From Actinidia chinensis (Eukaryota > Streptophyta > Magnoliopsida > Ericales > Actinidiaceae): a stretch of DNA of 37,500 bases. The stretch is taken from NCBI GenBank assembly GCA_009663005.1, contig VIGQ01000944.1:20001-57500 (forward strand). The letters are read 5' to 3'. The notes under the pieces were generated by a model. The model was not told the DNA's origin. It saw only the letters and a list, made by a program, of their open reading frames with translations, and searched no databases. A program made the translations under genes and the position numbers. This document shows positions 9,451 through 21,053 of the stretch, piece by piece; the stretch's first letter is position 1; each line of letters starts with the position of its first letter.

Positions 9451-10120
9451 AAGTACATACTTTTATAGCATAAAGAATGCCAAATTGGAGCCCCTGATAA
9501 TGAAATTGGCCACTACAAGATAACATACTTTGCCAACGTAACATCCAAAACATCTTATTTATAAACCCAATCAAGAAAAAATGGCAAAGACCGACTCCTA
9601 AACTAAAGTGAATTAGCTACTTTAGTTGCCAAAGTTAGTACCATTTAGGCATTCAATACCGGCCCTTAAAACATTGGCAAATGACGATCTAGCCTCAGTC
9701 GAAACGATAATATGACATATCATTCATCGTTGTCTAATTCTGAATTATGCGCTTGGGTTGTGGACCCGTCAATTCACTGCTAGCTTGCGCCTCGACGTGT
9801 GCAAGGCCTTGATTACTCCATTAGCTTGCTTGGCACCGGTGGAGATATCCCCGACCATTGATTGCGATACAAGGCCAGGCGAGAAAAGTTATAGTTTAAA
9901 GAAAAGGCGTACATGAGTTCCTCAAATGCATGCTAAACACGATGGATTACTACTTATAGGTGAATATGCTCATGCTTACAAATGTTATAATAGACGACAT
10001 GATAATAATATAAATAAAAAACCAAAAGATATGAAAACCAACATAATTTTAAGAAAGTCTAAGAATCTGTATATAACTAGAAAAGGGAGGCGTGACCAAC
10101 AGATTCCCTGCCACGAAAAC
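9451..10120. other. No recognisable gene
   Basis: Non-coding on both strands. The homology to the 1081 LTR is lost after about 9450. No terminal repeats or RNA genes were identified. Confidence 0.4.
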
Positions 10121-10130
10121 TATAAATGCC
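10121..10130 (+). promoter_or_regulatory. Possible TATA box followed by a CT-rich leader
   Basis: TATAAATGCC is followed by a strongly pyrimidine-rich stretch at 10155-10260 (CTCTCTCCT, CTCTCTCTCTCT), as in many plant core promoters and 5' UTRs. No convincing coding frame starts downstream to 10600, so it may serve a non-coding RNA, a decayed gene or an LTR. Confidence 0.25.
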
Positions 10131-10889
10131 GAATAGCCTTCAAACAAGAATATTCTCTCCTCTCTCTCCTGAGTCTCCTCTTTCAATTGATTTCACTGAC
10201 CACTCTCTCTCTCTCTACTTTCACTCCCTCATCCTCAATCTCCACCTCTATTGCACACTGTCCTGAATCCCCCAAATTGTGACGCCATTCCTTCGAATTG
10301 CGACTAATCCAATCTTCATCTCTACTCCTCCCAATTTCGTAATCTTCCTCACCCTTCAGACCACACCATGTATTTGAAGCTAAGAACACCCAAATAATCC
10401 TTGAGAATCACCCCACAAAGATCCCCAACTTCGATAACTATTTCGAAACTGCAATCTGCCCTCTCATCTCACCTCCTTCCTCCTCATCTTCTTCTATGTA
10501 GTGAGCACAAGGCTTCTGTAGTTCTGTGGTATACATGCAGCAATCACTTGTCTACAATCAATTATTTGTTGTCTTTTTTTATTTTGGGACAGTAATTGGG
10601 TTTATGTGAATGAGAGAGAAGCTGTGGTAGTTTTTGAGTGGCTCGGGGACAAGCTATTGTAGTTTTCTAGTACTGGACGCATTTGGAGAAAGTATCGATG
10701 AGAGGAGAACAAATTATGTGTTTCTAGAGAGGGATGAAAGTGGAGTAATGTGAGAAAGAAGAGGGATAGAAAAGGGGTAGTGGAAAGATTCTGTGTAAAG
10801 TGAAAAGGTGGCATTTTATAACAATGTGTCATTGCAGGAACTTTTCTACCGTGCACCAACGACACCCAATAATAGAATGAAAAGGAAAA
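10131..10889. other. CT-rich then mixed sequence, no supported gene
   Basis: The first 370 bases are pyrimidine-rich, with short frames only. The part 10600-10860 is purine-rich on the plus strand. Neither strand shows a known protein motif. It lies downstream of the HVA22-like gene and may include that gene's original 3' end. Confidence 0.35.
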
Positions 10890-11071
10890 TGCTATGGGTA
10901 CCTCATTTTAGTTAACTCAAATGCACACTTAAGAGAGAGAGGGACACAAGAGGAGTGGCCTCCACCCACCCCAAGTGTGTAGAGCCCACCCAAGTATGTA
11001 GGGCCCACTCTTCTTGTGTCTCTCTCTCTTAAGTGTGCATTTGAGGTACCCAAATGGGGTACCCCCTAGCA
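10890..11071. mobile_element. MITE with about 70-bp terminal inverted repeats
   Basis: The left end TGCTATGGGTACCTC and the right end (reverse complement TGCTAGGGGGTACC) pair. They continue through a shared block containing CAAATGCACACTTAAGAGAG and ACACAAGA before a loop of about 40 bases with a duplicated AGCCCACCCAAGT-like motif. No clear target-site duplication was found, so the superfamily is uncertain. It lies at the 3' end of the HVA22-like gene: the open frame after exon 5 runs into the MITE and stops inside it at 11029. Confidence 0.8.
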
Positions 11072-11157
11072 CTACCCGATCGAAATTCGCATAAGCACAA
11101 TATTTTTAAAGTACGATTTGATGTGGTGGAAAGTCCCAAGTGGGTTCCCATCAATAC

Positions 11158-14100
11158 CTGACCGTAAGCCTTCACCATTAGTGCCCTTGCAAACTGTAAT
11201 TCTGCTTGGTGTGCACTTGCGAATTTAGTCTGCAAATCCGAAATCTATCATCTAACTTGAATTTGGAACACACGAGAAAGATTTTAAGAAATATCTATAC
11301 AATTCACCAAGATTTTAAGAAATATCTATACAATTCACCCAGACTCGCTATTTAGGTCTAACAGCCAATACTTTTTCTTTCATTGCACTAGGTTTTTTAA
11401 AACTCAGAAAGCCTGAATGAACTCTTCTTTTATCTGATGAGCAGTAGTAGAGGGACTTAGCAGATGTATCTCTCACCCATTGCTAGTCCTAACATCAAGG
11501 AACTTAGCAGATGGGACCATATCTCTGCCTGATATCACTTAATTCCTAGCAAAAACATGGCAAGATCAACTGATCTAAACAATCCATTTGCTTTTTATAA
11601 CAACAGATGATAAGAGGCTTTACCATCTCACTATAAAAGAACCCCACAATTTGATCAAGTCTAGCTTGATGCTTCAACAGGAATGGACGGAGATGGTTCA
11701 CATACAAATTATTTGCCCCCTGTAAACATGAAGCAGCATGCATAAGCATCTCAGGAAAACAAAAGACAACAAAATTTCTAAGGAGAACCTAAAAGTGCAA
11801 AACTGAAAGGCAGAACGAAATGTACCTAAATTGGGAGATGTAGAACCACTGATATTGTACTCTACATGTATCACTTTATCTTTCAGTCTTTCTTAGAGCT
11901 CAGTAATTTCTCAATTTCTTATCATCTCAACCACATTAAGTATGTAAAGCAGTTTGTCTCTAGAAATAATTAGTCAGAATCGCTTTCTTAACACCCAATA
12001 ATACATACATGCATACACACACGCGCGCGCGCACACACATATTTAACTTATATTAAAAAATCAACATCTTGGGCTATTAATTGGACTTGCAAAGGTCTGT
12101 GGTTAAAATGTAAGCAAATTCTGAATAACAACCAAGATCGAGTGGGAAGTGCACAAAGTTACACCTTAAATGAATATCACAAGATATATTGATACAAGTT
12201 ACAAGACTAAAAAAAAATTTTTATTTTACTGAAATTCAAATTAACATTCGTCAAATTTGCATGCTTAAATTTCAGACGTTAAGTTAAAATATTGTTATTT
12301 TCTAAAAAGAACAATATATGGATACAGAATAATGGGGACATGTTAGGGGCAATTAGATGTTACGCAATGGAACAGAGTAGAAGGGCAATTCCCTAGCCAA
12401 AAAGTTAGGAACCATAGCATGCCACAGTAGAGAGTTGGTCTTGGGGGGGGGGGGGGCTTTTGAGGCAATCCAAAAAAAAAAAAAGTTAAAAAGAGGAACA
12501 AAATAGAAAAAAAAAAAGAAAGAAAAACACACACGAGGAATTCATACATAAACTAGCACTGAAGGGCTTTACTTCTCAAGGAATATGTTATTCAAATGCC
12601 TCAAGAACCATATTAGCTACCATCACCCTCTAAAATCCGGATTTGAGACTCCTAAATTGAAACTTCACGCCATATACTCCAAGCAACAGTTTCCTGGGAA
12701 GGAGAAGGTGGTTGGTCATGGATCAACATCTTCCTCTGTTCTTTGGCGTGATCAAAGAAAAAATAAAACAAAAGAAGAAAGAAAACTATGAAATTTCTTG
12801 GATACAGTAAGGGTTAATTATTTCCAGGTAGAAATAAAAGGGTAATTCACCATATTTCTGAAGATGGAAACCTTCAACCAGTTTAGAAAACTACAATTAA
12901 ATCAGTTCAGACCATTACGAGAAAGAAGTTTTGTCTCATGCATAGCACCAGACAAGCAGTCCAAAGTAACTCTCCAAAATCTCAAGTATGAAGTGGAGAA
13001 ACGACGAGTAACCAAATTCTTGGTAACAGGAACTTCTTCACTGTTGTTTTGCCGTCTCACAGAAGGGACATAATTTTTAAAATGTTCAACTGTAAGGGAC
13101 TCCTGTAAGGATTCGGCCATTATTGAAGTAGGACATTCACTCTCATGAAGACTTCGTCTATCTAAGGTATTTGAATAGAAAATGATAACGGCCCTAGAGG
13201 CATACAATGTTAATTACGAACTTTATACAAAGAAATTGGTGAACAACACTTGATTTTCTAAGATCATTAATGATATGTAATTGTCAACCGCCAGCATTTA
13301 TTGTGTGAATAACTTAAAAATTTATAATACCAATCTAACCATCACTCTAAAGTCTACTTTCTAAAATGACGATGAATACTCATCATTTTATTGTTAAGTG
13401 ATAGTAATTTTGATTAGCAATCTAGATACATACTTTCTTTAACCTTTTAGGATGATTCCAAATTATTGATCAAGGTTTTGTTGGTTCCTATGACTAAATT
13501 GTTTAGGGCATGGTATTATTAACTTTTTAAGTAGAAGGGTAATATATTACGTTTTGTTGCTACAAACAATTTCCCGAGGCCCTTTAGGCAGGCCTTTACT
13601 TATAACACAGAACCAGAAGAGAAAATTCAGTGTTCAATGATGTGATCAGATATAGACACCAAGACATTATTAGCTCTTTGAAATGTCAGCCTTGATCTGG
13701 TGATGATGAGCCAAAACAAGAAGAAAAAGTACGGTGGATGAAGATCAAGAAGCAAACTAAGAAAAACTAGTCTAAATCTAAGCACGGACATACGAAGGAC
13801 AGATTCAGGAGTTCCGGCTAACCTACATAACAGAGCAATTTCATAATAGCTAAGAAGGTGATAGTTTCAGTTCCCAAACTCCAGAAAACACATATCAGAG
13901 CAATCCATGAAAAACTAAGCAGAATAACGGAATAAACCACCAACAATACCTTCAAAGAAACTGGAGAGATGAGGACAATAAGCAACATGGAAGTACTTGT
14001 TCAAGCTTACATCAACAGATGGAAGTTGAAGCCAAACTAGAACTGCGAACTTCATGTGTAATAGAGGGGAAACCTGATGAAACCAACAAAAGAAGCCTAT

Positions 14101-15095
14101 GAGATCATAGACTGCCCTAAACAGAAGCTAAAATCCAGTAATTGAAAATTACAAAAATAAGAACAATAACAGAAGCATCAAATTGGGTTGAAAACTATAC
14201 CAGGAGATTAAATTGGTCGGTGAAAACTTCAGCAATAGTAAAAGTTCCGTTGCTGCCATAATTTGTAGTCCAATGAGAAATATTCGAAGGAGCACTGCAA
14301 TCTAAAGAAAAAAATTAATAATGCCCCGATGGAATAGAGTAAAAGCTGTGGCGATCCAACAAAAAGAGAGAAAATAAAGCTAGGAATAAGAAAACCAAGG
14401 TCCCATAAAGCACTAGGTTACGAGCTTGGTAATCTGAACTACAAGACTAGATTAATTGGAAAAGCCTCTCTGATTGTATAAAGTTCTCTAATGTGTAACT
14501 TCAACCTTCCAAGTATTTTTAATCAATCAAAACAAGGTATACAAACGTTTTCCGTAGTTGTCATATTATTCATTGAAAGCGCAACTGAATCCTGGTATCT
14601 CATGAATATGATAAGCAGATGTAATTTAACAGAAAATAATGATTATAGGTTATAGCATTTCCTTCCTTCGTCTTTTAGAAAAAAAAAAAAAGGAAAAATA
14701 CTGCAGAATGTATAACATATACATGAATGAATAGTGGCGTACATCTGTAATTAGGCAAGATCGACAGGAAAAACACAATGGCAATAACTTTTTTTGGATT
14801 AATCCGCATATCCATCCAGGCCAACAAGTAAACCAAAAAAATGAATAGAATGCGAATAAGAGCCTTGCTATAATCATCGATAATACCATCATCTTTGCAT
14901 ATGATGACAATTATTGAGAAATTAGAAAACATAATTCCTTAGAGTGGCAAAAGGGCAAGAGATATTACTTGTGCCCAGTATGAAGCCATCTTTCTTGCTC
15001 ATTTTGGCTTCCTGTCTCAATTGCTTTAAATGTGGAGTAAACAGGTAAAACAACCCCCATGAACAGCTTGAAGAGCATATTTCACAATGCATTAG
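11158..15095 (-). CDS. HVA22K: HVA22-like protein k (REEP/TB2/DP1/HVA22 family), multi-exon, N-terminus separate
   Basis: Five minus-strand exons read in order: A 15095-14969 (VVLPVYSTFKAIE, NEQERWL), 2 14252-14201 (GTFTIAEVFTDQ), 3 14073-14011 (HMKFAVLVWLQLPSVD), 4 11719-11624 (ANNLYVNHLRPFLLKHQ, QIVGFFYSEM), 5 11229-11158 (SAHQAELQFARALMVK). Introns have GT-AG ends and phases join. The family is made of ER-membrane proteins with hairpin segments that shape tubular ER; PVYSTFKAIE and RPFLLKHQAR are typical of the HVA22-like k branch. Conserved residues fall out of frame in places: LISWFPLYY is visible across exons 2-3 only after a one-base shift, yet the actual frame stays open because a +1 and a -1 cancel. 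Exon A also mismatches the frame near 15058 and 14977. After exon 5 the frame runs unspliced into a MITE (stop at 11029), so the C-terminus is unsettled. Gene identity is firm; functional state is not. Confidence 0.85.
11280..11341. repeat. 31-bp perfect tandem duplication in an HVA22-like intron
   Basis: GATTTTAAGAAATATCTATA plus the following CAATTCACC occurs twice in direct tandem (starts about 11280 and 11311) with no mismatch in the shared part, so the duplication is recent or the repeat was doubled in assembly. It lies between exons 4 and 5. Confidence 0.9.
12001..12040. repeat. Alternating purine-pyrimidine microsatellite
   Basis: ATACATACATGCATACACAC is followed by a (CG)n core and CACACAT. 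Such tracts can adopt Z-DNA. It lies in the long intron between exons 3 and 4 of the HVA22-like gene. Confidence 0.8.
12902..13165 (-). other. Exon-like open frame of unknown origin
   Basis: A minus-strand frame begins after a possible splice acceptor (AATACCTTAG, near 13166) and ends in a TGA stop at 12902. It encodes about 86 residues of balanced composition, including MAESLQESLTVEHFKNYVPS and RRFSTSYLRFWRVTLDCLSG. I do not recognise the protein. It sits inside the 2.3-kb intron between HVA22-like exons 3 and 4, so it could be a nested gene's last exon, a transposon protein fragment, an alternative exon or chance. Confidence 0.25.
13210..14010. other. Intronic, AT-rich, no further feature recognised
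   Basis: Lies between HVA22-like exons 3 and 4. No coding motif, TIR pair or RNA gene was seen. Confidence 0.5.
14253..14968. other. Intron between HVA22-like exons A and 2
   Basis: Minus-strand GT donor at 14968 and AG acceptor at 14253. The content is AT-rich with an A-run near 14680 and nothing else recognised. Confidence 0.6.
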
Positions 15096-15706
15096 CTGCA
15101 ATATCAGTTTCATATTTCTTTCAAAAACTTGCCGCAGCCTAGCTCATATTACTTTGAGCAAAGGCCATCTAAAGGTTTTTTGAATAACAAGAGCCCAACA
15201 GTTTTAGAAAAAATCGTGAGATAGAAATAGCCTAATAAGGTACTACATCCAACAAAAAGAACAAGAAAAGAAGTAGCACTAGCAGTTTTATTGTTGTTGT
15301 GGGGTCCTTAACAAAAAAAATTACATGAAACTACAAGAATCAGAAAAATAAAATAAAATGAAGCTACCTAGATAGGTGATGGGGGTAAATGTTGTATTAT
15401 TGAATTTATTAAGTTTCTTGTAATTTTTACTTTTTAATTAGTTATTTTTCTTTTAAGTTAATTAGAAATTTTTATTTAATTAGAAGTTTTAGTATTGTTA
15501 GGAGTCTTATTAATAGATATGTAGACTAGGTATTACCATGCGAGTTCGGGACAAAAATTTGGAACAAGGGGACAAAGAAGCAATCATTAACCCCGACCTC
15601 GGCACTCGTGAATCGCATCGGTTCTGTGTTTCTTCTCAGTATAAATTTGAAGAAAATAAAACGGAAACAAGGTGTTATATACCCTACGATGAAAAATACC
15701 AATAAC
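15096..15706. other. AT-rich sequence upstream of HVA22-like exon A
   Basis: Probably intron 1 of the HVA22-like gene. I looked for the expected exon coding the N-terminal membrane segment and could not see it. Confidence 0.35.
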
Positions 15707-15971
15707 CTCTGTTTTAAAAATCCCCGGCTAGGGCTAGGGCCCCCAAGCCGCCCAGGACGCCTAGGCCCCCGCCTAGGCGCTGGGCCCCTCCGCGCCGCCA
15801 CGCTTAACGCCTAGCGCTTTTAGAGACCTAAGTTTCTAATTTATGTATTTTAGAGGCCCTAAATTGTCATTTGTTTCCTCTTTGGTATTATTCAATATAA
15901 ACAATTGAATTTGAAATTTATTTTTTGATATCATTTTTGGTTAGAATTTGATAATTTGTCATTTATTATTA

Positions 15972-16002
<31 letters not shown>

Positions 16003-16097
16003 TAAATTTAAAAAAAACGCCTAGGGCCCGTATAGGCGGTACGCACTAGGCCAATCCGGGCCGCCAGAATTACCGCCGAACGATTTTTAGAACCTTG
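15707..16097. mobile_element. hAT-like non-autonomous element, copy 1
   Basis: The right end CGATTTTTAGAACCTTG and left end CTCTGTTTTAAAAATCC form short inverted repeats of the hAT type (CAAGGTTCTAAAAATCG). GC-rich subterminal blocks with repeated GCCTAGGC flank an AT-rich core. The core aligns in inverted orientation with the element at 20548-21053 (shared CCTAAATTGT, GGTATTATTCAA, TCATTTATTATTATTTT). No clean 8-bp duplication is visible here. No transposase remains. Confidence 0.75.
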
Positions 16098-17166
16098 ACA
16101 AAACTGAAAGATTAACAGCAATCGTCATACAATTAAAAAGGAAGAAAATGCAATAACTTTTTAGTAATCTCAAATCTGTATAGAGGAATACATTCCCGCA
16201 TTGGTTAATCGGGAGGAACCTACCACGATAATGCAATGAAGCCATTCTAAAAAGCACCAAAAAAACATGGGTTACAAATTGAGTGAGAGGGTGACACTTT
16301 TTCTGAAAAAAGTAAACGAAGATTACCACCGGCATATGGGAAGGAAAAATATATGTTTTAAATATGTATATTTCATTTCGTATAATCACTATTATGTCTA
16401 GAAAAACATGATAAAACAGGGGGAAAGAATTCATACCCCAACAGTCCAACTTTAAATTTCAAAGCAATTAATTTAATCAACAACCCGAACTAGTTAAAAT
16501 AGTTAGTCAAGCCTTTTTATCAAATTGTGATTGTGAAACAAACATAAAACATAAAGTGAACCACCAAAAATCTGCGTGTATGAAACATCACCGGTTTTTG
16601 TAGCGTTTGAGATGCTACAGTTACACAGCCAGCTCCAATTAGGTCTAAGATGCACTAAATTCATGAAAAAAGGGAGACAAGACGTCACATAAATACATAA
16701 AATAAAATTAAAAATGTTTCAGAATAAGTTCCAATCTACTAAACATCATTTCCGTCCAATTATCATAGCTATGGCACTCTTGTTTTGTCTTAACTATGTA
16801 TCATTCATGTTGTGTGTAACTGTTATAAAAAGGCAAAACCTAGTTTATATGACAGATTTTTAAAGCCGGCCTCAAACTTTTTTTTAGCCAAATACATCTT
16901 CACAACTGCGGGGATAAACCGCTCATGAACTAGGATAAATGAAAAAAAAAAAAACAAAGCAAAAAACAAAATCAATCAATTGCTACTTAACTCTTGCACA
17001 CACCATCGCATGGGACGCCAGTATATATATAAAACCCCTGTATGTGAAAGATTCCTAAACATTCAAAGCGTTTATGGAAATGCAAAGAACGAACAGACAA
17101 GGTCAAAAGATCTGAATTTCCCTAACAAATTGAAGCAGCTGTGATAATTAGGATAAACACATCCCG
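16098..17166. other. AT-rich sequence, probable intron, no gene seen
   Basis: Frames are short and unlike any protein I know. It lies between the hAT-like element and the LINE and is probably intron 1 of the HVA22-like gene. Confidence 0.4.
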
Positions 17167-17180
17167 CTTTATATACTCAT
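17167..17180. repeat. LINE target-site duplication, 3' copy
   Basis: CTTTATATACTCAT, identical to 23251-23264. Next to it lies the T-run that is the LINE poly(A) tail read from the other strand. Confidence 0.9.
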
Positions 17181-20100
17181 TTTTTTTTTTTATTAAGTAA
17201 GGTGCAACCCTAAAACAAAACCACACAAACAGCCCAAAATAAGCCAATACATATGAACGAGGAGTGAAACTCCCCCAAAAAGTCATCCAAACTAGCAGGA
17301 GACAAAGGGAAATCCTTCCTCATCCACAAAAAGAGGAGAGAGATAAAAGAGGCATTTAAGAAAATGAGAGAATTTTCTATATCCTCAAACGCTCTAAGAT
17401 TCCTTTCACGCCATATTCTCCAACATAGACATAAAGGCACAACTCTCCAAGCAACCTCCGACCGCCTCTACTTCTTCCTTGACTCCAACACGCGAGCAGC
17501 TCCTTGATCGTGGCAGGCATAACCCACTCTACCTCAAACATAGCATAAACATATCTCCATAATCACTAGCAACATCACAAGTATAAGGAGATGGTCAGTA
17601 GTTTTAGCGTTTCTCTTGCACATATAACACCACTCGGTCACCACTATCTTCCTCCTCTAAAGATTATCAATTGTCAAGGATGACCCCTTTGGTAACAGTC
17701 CACCCGAAGAAACATATCTTGTAGGCACCATGCTGACCCAAACCCCTTTCCAAGGAAAAGTGGGGTCCCCAACCTAGTAAGAGAGTGATAAAATGTAGAC
17801 ACAGTAAATTTTCCTTTGGCTTGCCTCTTCCACCTCCACTTGTCATCATCATGGATGATGGGTTGCTCTTCTTGCAACATCCAAAAAAGATCCTCAAACG
17901 CTTCCATCTCCCAATCTTGAGCCCCCCTTCTAAACAATGGAGCCCAAATTCCCCCGACAAGAGAAAAGACCAACAATCCGCCACTAATGCATCCTAAAGG
18001 GTAGCCAGACAAATAACTCCGGAAACCTGTCCCGAAGAGGCATTTGACCACACCATTCGTCATTCCAAAATGATTTTTTTCCTGCCATTTCCCAGCTGAT
18101 AAGCAAAATGGGGACGAAAGTCCCCCACACCTTCATAATTCCTTTCCAAAGACTTGTCCCATGAGGATGATTGATGTCCTTGGTTTGCCAAGCCCCTCTC
18201 AGAGTCCCATATTTGACCTTTTTGACTCTGTTCCATAGCTTGTCTTCTCTCTATGGCAAATCTCCAAATCCATTTTCCTAACAATGCTTTATTAAAGAGA
18301 ACGAAGTCCCGAACACCCAGCCCTCCCCCCTTCTTGGGAAGTCACAAATCCTTCCAGGCCACCAATGGATCCCTGAGTCGTTCTCCGATCCTTTCCATAG
18401 GAAGTCCCCTCATCAATTTCTCGAGTCTCATAGAAATAGCCTTAGGAATAGTGAACAATGATAAGAAATAAGTAGGCAAATGCTGGATAACGTACTTTTA
18501 ATTAGAGTAAGCTCGCCTCCCTTAGAGAGGTATTGTCTCTTCAAGAAGCGAGTTCCTCTCCATTCTATCCCCCCACGCAAGCTTGGATTTGAAGGATGAA
18601 CCAAGAGGGAGTCCTAAATACATTAGAGGGAAGGGTACCTGTGTTACACCCCAACCTAAGCTTCCAAGCTCCTCAGATCTATGCCATCCCCATACCTGAA
18701 TAAGCTCGTTTTTCCTCAAATTAATTTTTAGACAAGAAACTGCCTTGAAAGTTAAGAAGAATATCTCTAAGACACAATCCAATTCCCCTACATCTGCCTT
18801 GCAGAGAATTAAGGTGTCATCTGCGAACATCAGATGCGACCACTATCTCTTCTTGACTGCCCACACCAACCTTAAAACCGCTCAATCTGCCCAATGACAC
18901 CGCCCTTCTTGAACCTACTCAAAACATCCATGACAATGATAAAAAGAAAGGGGGATAAAGGATCTCCTTGATGCAAGCCCGCGGCGAACCAGAAAAAGCA
19001 TTGCGCTATGTTTCCATTGACTAACACAGAAAACTTCACCGAGGAGACGCAGCTCTTTATCATCTACACCATTTTTTCCCAAATCCCAACCTTCCCAATA
19101 AGTAAAACAGAAAATCCCAACTGACATGATCATATGCCTTTTCTATGTCCAGTTGACAAATAACCCTAGGAACCTTGCTTTTAATCCGCTCGTCCACGCA
19201 CTCATTAGCAACCAACGACGCATCCAAATATGCCTACCTCCCACAAAAAAAAAAAAAGGCCATTTGATCTCCATAATCAACATGGCCATCACCTTGGCCA
19301 TCCTCCTCGTTAGGACTTTGGCCATTTTTGTAGATGCATCCAGGAAGACTAATAGACCTGTAATCCCCTATCTCAAGAGCTCCTTTCTTTTTCGGAATGA
19401 GAAATATAAAGGTCGCTTTGAGGCATTTTTCAAAGTCCCCATCAGCATGCACTTGATCGAACACCGCCATAATGTCCTCCTTTACCACTGACCAACAATG
19501 TTGCAAAAAAACCATAGAAAATACATCCGGCCCCGGGGCCCTATCCCCTCTCAACTTCCTCACCACTTCGTACACTTCCTCTTCCCCAAAAGGCCTAACC
19601 AATAGATCCCTCTCCTCCTGATTTAAGGAAGGCAACCATAACCCATCTACTCTGGGCCTCCACTGCTCAGGCTCCTTGACAACAGCTTTCGTAGAACCCT
19701 ACTGCTGCTGGCAGCTTAAGGAGGGCCAATAATCCTTGTCTTCATGAAGAACTCATTCAACTCTAATCCTCCCAATATATTTAAATCTCCAATTAGCATT
19801 GGTCATACGATGGAAGAAGGCCGTATTCCTATCCCCTTTTGACAACCAAGTAACTCGAGATTTTTGCCTCCAGTACGATTCTTCCGCTTCATAAGCCTTC
19901 CTATCTCTGCTTTCATCTCAGCCTGTCGGTCTCTATCTGCATCAAATATTCCCTGGCAATGCTCCTTAGATTCAAGGTTCTGTAGCTCCTCCATGAGGTT
20001 GGCCATCTAACCTCAACCCTGCCAAACACCTCCCTATTCCACCTCTTCAGATCTTCCTTCAGACGCCATAGCTTCTGGCAAGGCAGTTAATATTATCAAA

Positions 20101-20539
20101 TCTCCCTGAAACTTCGTACCTTTTCCACCACTTCCTAACAAGCTCCCTGAAACCTTCCACCGCAACCACATATTCTCAAATCTAAACGTGTAGGCCCCCT
20201 ATGAATACCTCCTCCCACCAAGAAGACAGGCTCGTGATCTAAGACTACCCTGGGCAAACTATATTGTCAAACATCTAGATGCACCCCCCCCTCCCACCCA
20301 GAGCAAACTAAGAATCGGTCTAACCTAGATGATGTTGTCCCGTTACTCCAAGTAAATCCATTTCCTTCCAACGGGAGATCTATCAACTCCTTCTCCATGA
20401 TGTAAGCTGAGAAATCTCTCATTGCCCTGGATTGCATTTGACAACCTACCCTCGCAGCAGGTCGTACGACCACATTAAAATCCCCCCCCACACACACACC
20501 AAGCAAAGGAGTCCCCCATACCGCCCTGATGCCCGACAA

Positions 20540-20547
20540 TTCTTTCC
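20540..20547. repeat. Target-site duplication of hAT-like copy 2, left
   Basis: TTCTTTCC, matching TTATTCCC at 21054-21061 at six of eight bases. Eight bases is the hAT duplication length. Confidence 0.6.
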
Positions 20548-20619
20548 CAATGTTCTAAAAATCGCTAAGCAGTAAGCGGGCGGCCAAAGGGGGCCTAGCG
20601 CCTAGGCATTTTTTTAATT

Positions 20620-20680
<61 letters not shown>

Positions 20681-20756
20681 ACCAACAAAAAAATGACATC
20701 AAATAGTAGAGTTCAAATATTCAATGTTGAATAATACTAAGAGGAAGATAAATATA

Positions 20757-20794
<38 letters not shown>

Positions 20795-21053
20795 TGGTCT
20801 CTAACTCTTCTTCGCCAAATGTTTATTTCTAATTGTTTCTTTTTTTTTAAAATATAAAATGATTCCATTCTAAAAAAAACTTATTATTTACTAATGTAAT
20901 CCAATTCCATTAAGTTAATAAAAATATTTTTTTTGAAATATAACTTTAAACCTCAAGGGATGCTGCCTAGTTTTGCCTAAGCGGAGCCTAAACTAATCAA
21001 GGCGGGACACTCCCGCCTAGCGCCTAGGCACCCGGCCGCTTTTTAGAACAATG
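20548..21053. mobile_element. hAT-like non-autonomous element, copy 2, inside the LINE endonuclease
   Basis: Ends CAATGTTCTAAAAATCG (left) and CATTGTTCTAAAAAGCG (reverse complement of the right end) form the terminal inverted repeats. Subterminal GC-rich blocks with CGCCTAGGC surround an AT-rich core homologous to 15707-16097 in inverted orientation. Imperfect 8-bp duplications flank it. LINE coding sequence continues on both sides (MMWE before, ELSGIRAVWG after), so the insertion postdates the LINE. Confidence 0.85.

Noticed and set aside
12443..12456. Run of 14 G as a G-quadruplex or regulatory site
   Set aside because: A simple homopolymer next to an A-run in an intron; length may be a sequencing artefact and there is no spaced G-tract pattern.
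16087..16449. 120-residue minus-strand frame
   Set aside because: Hydrophobic, phenylalanine-rich translation of AT-rich DNA with no family pattern.
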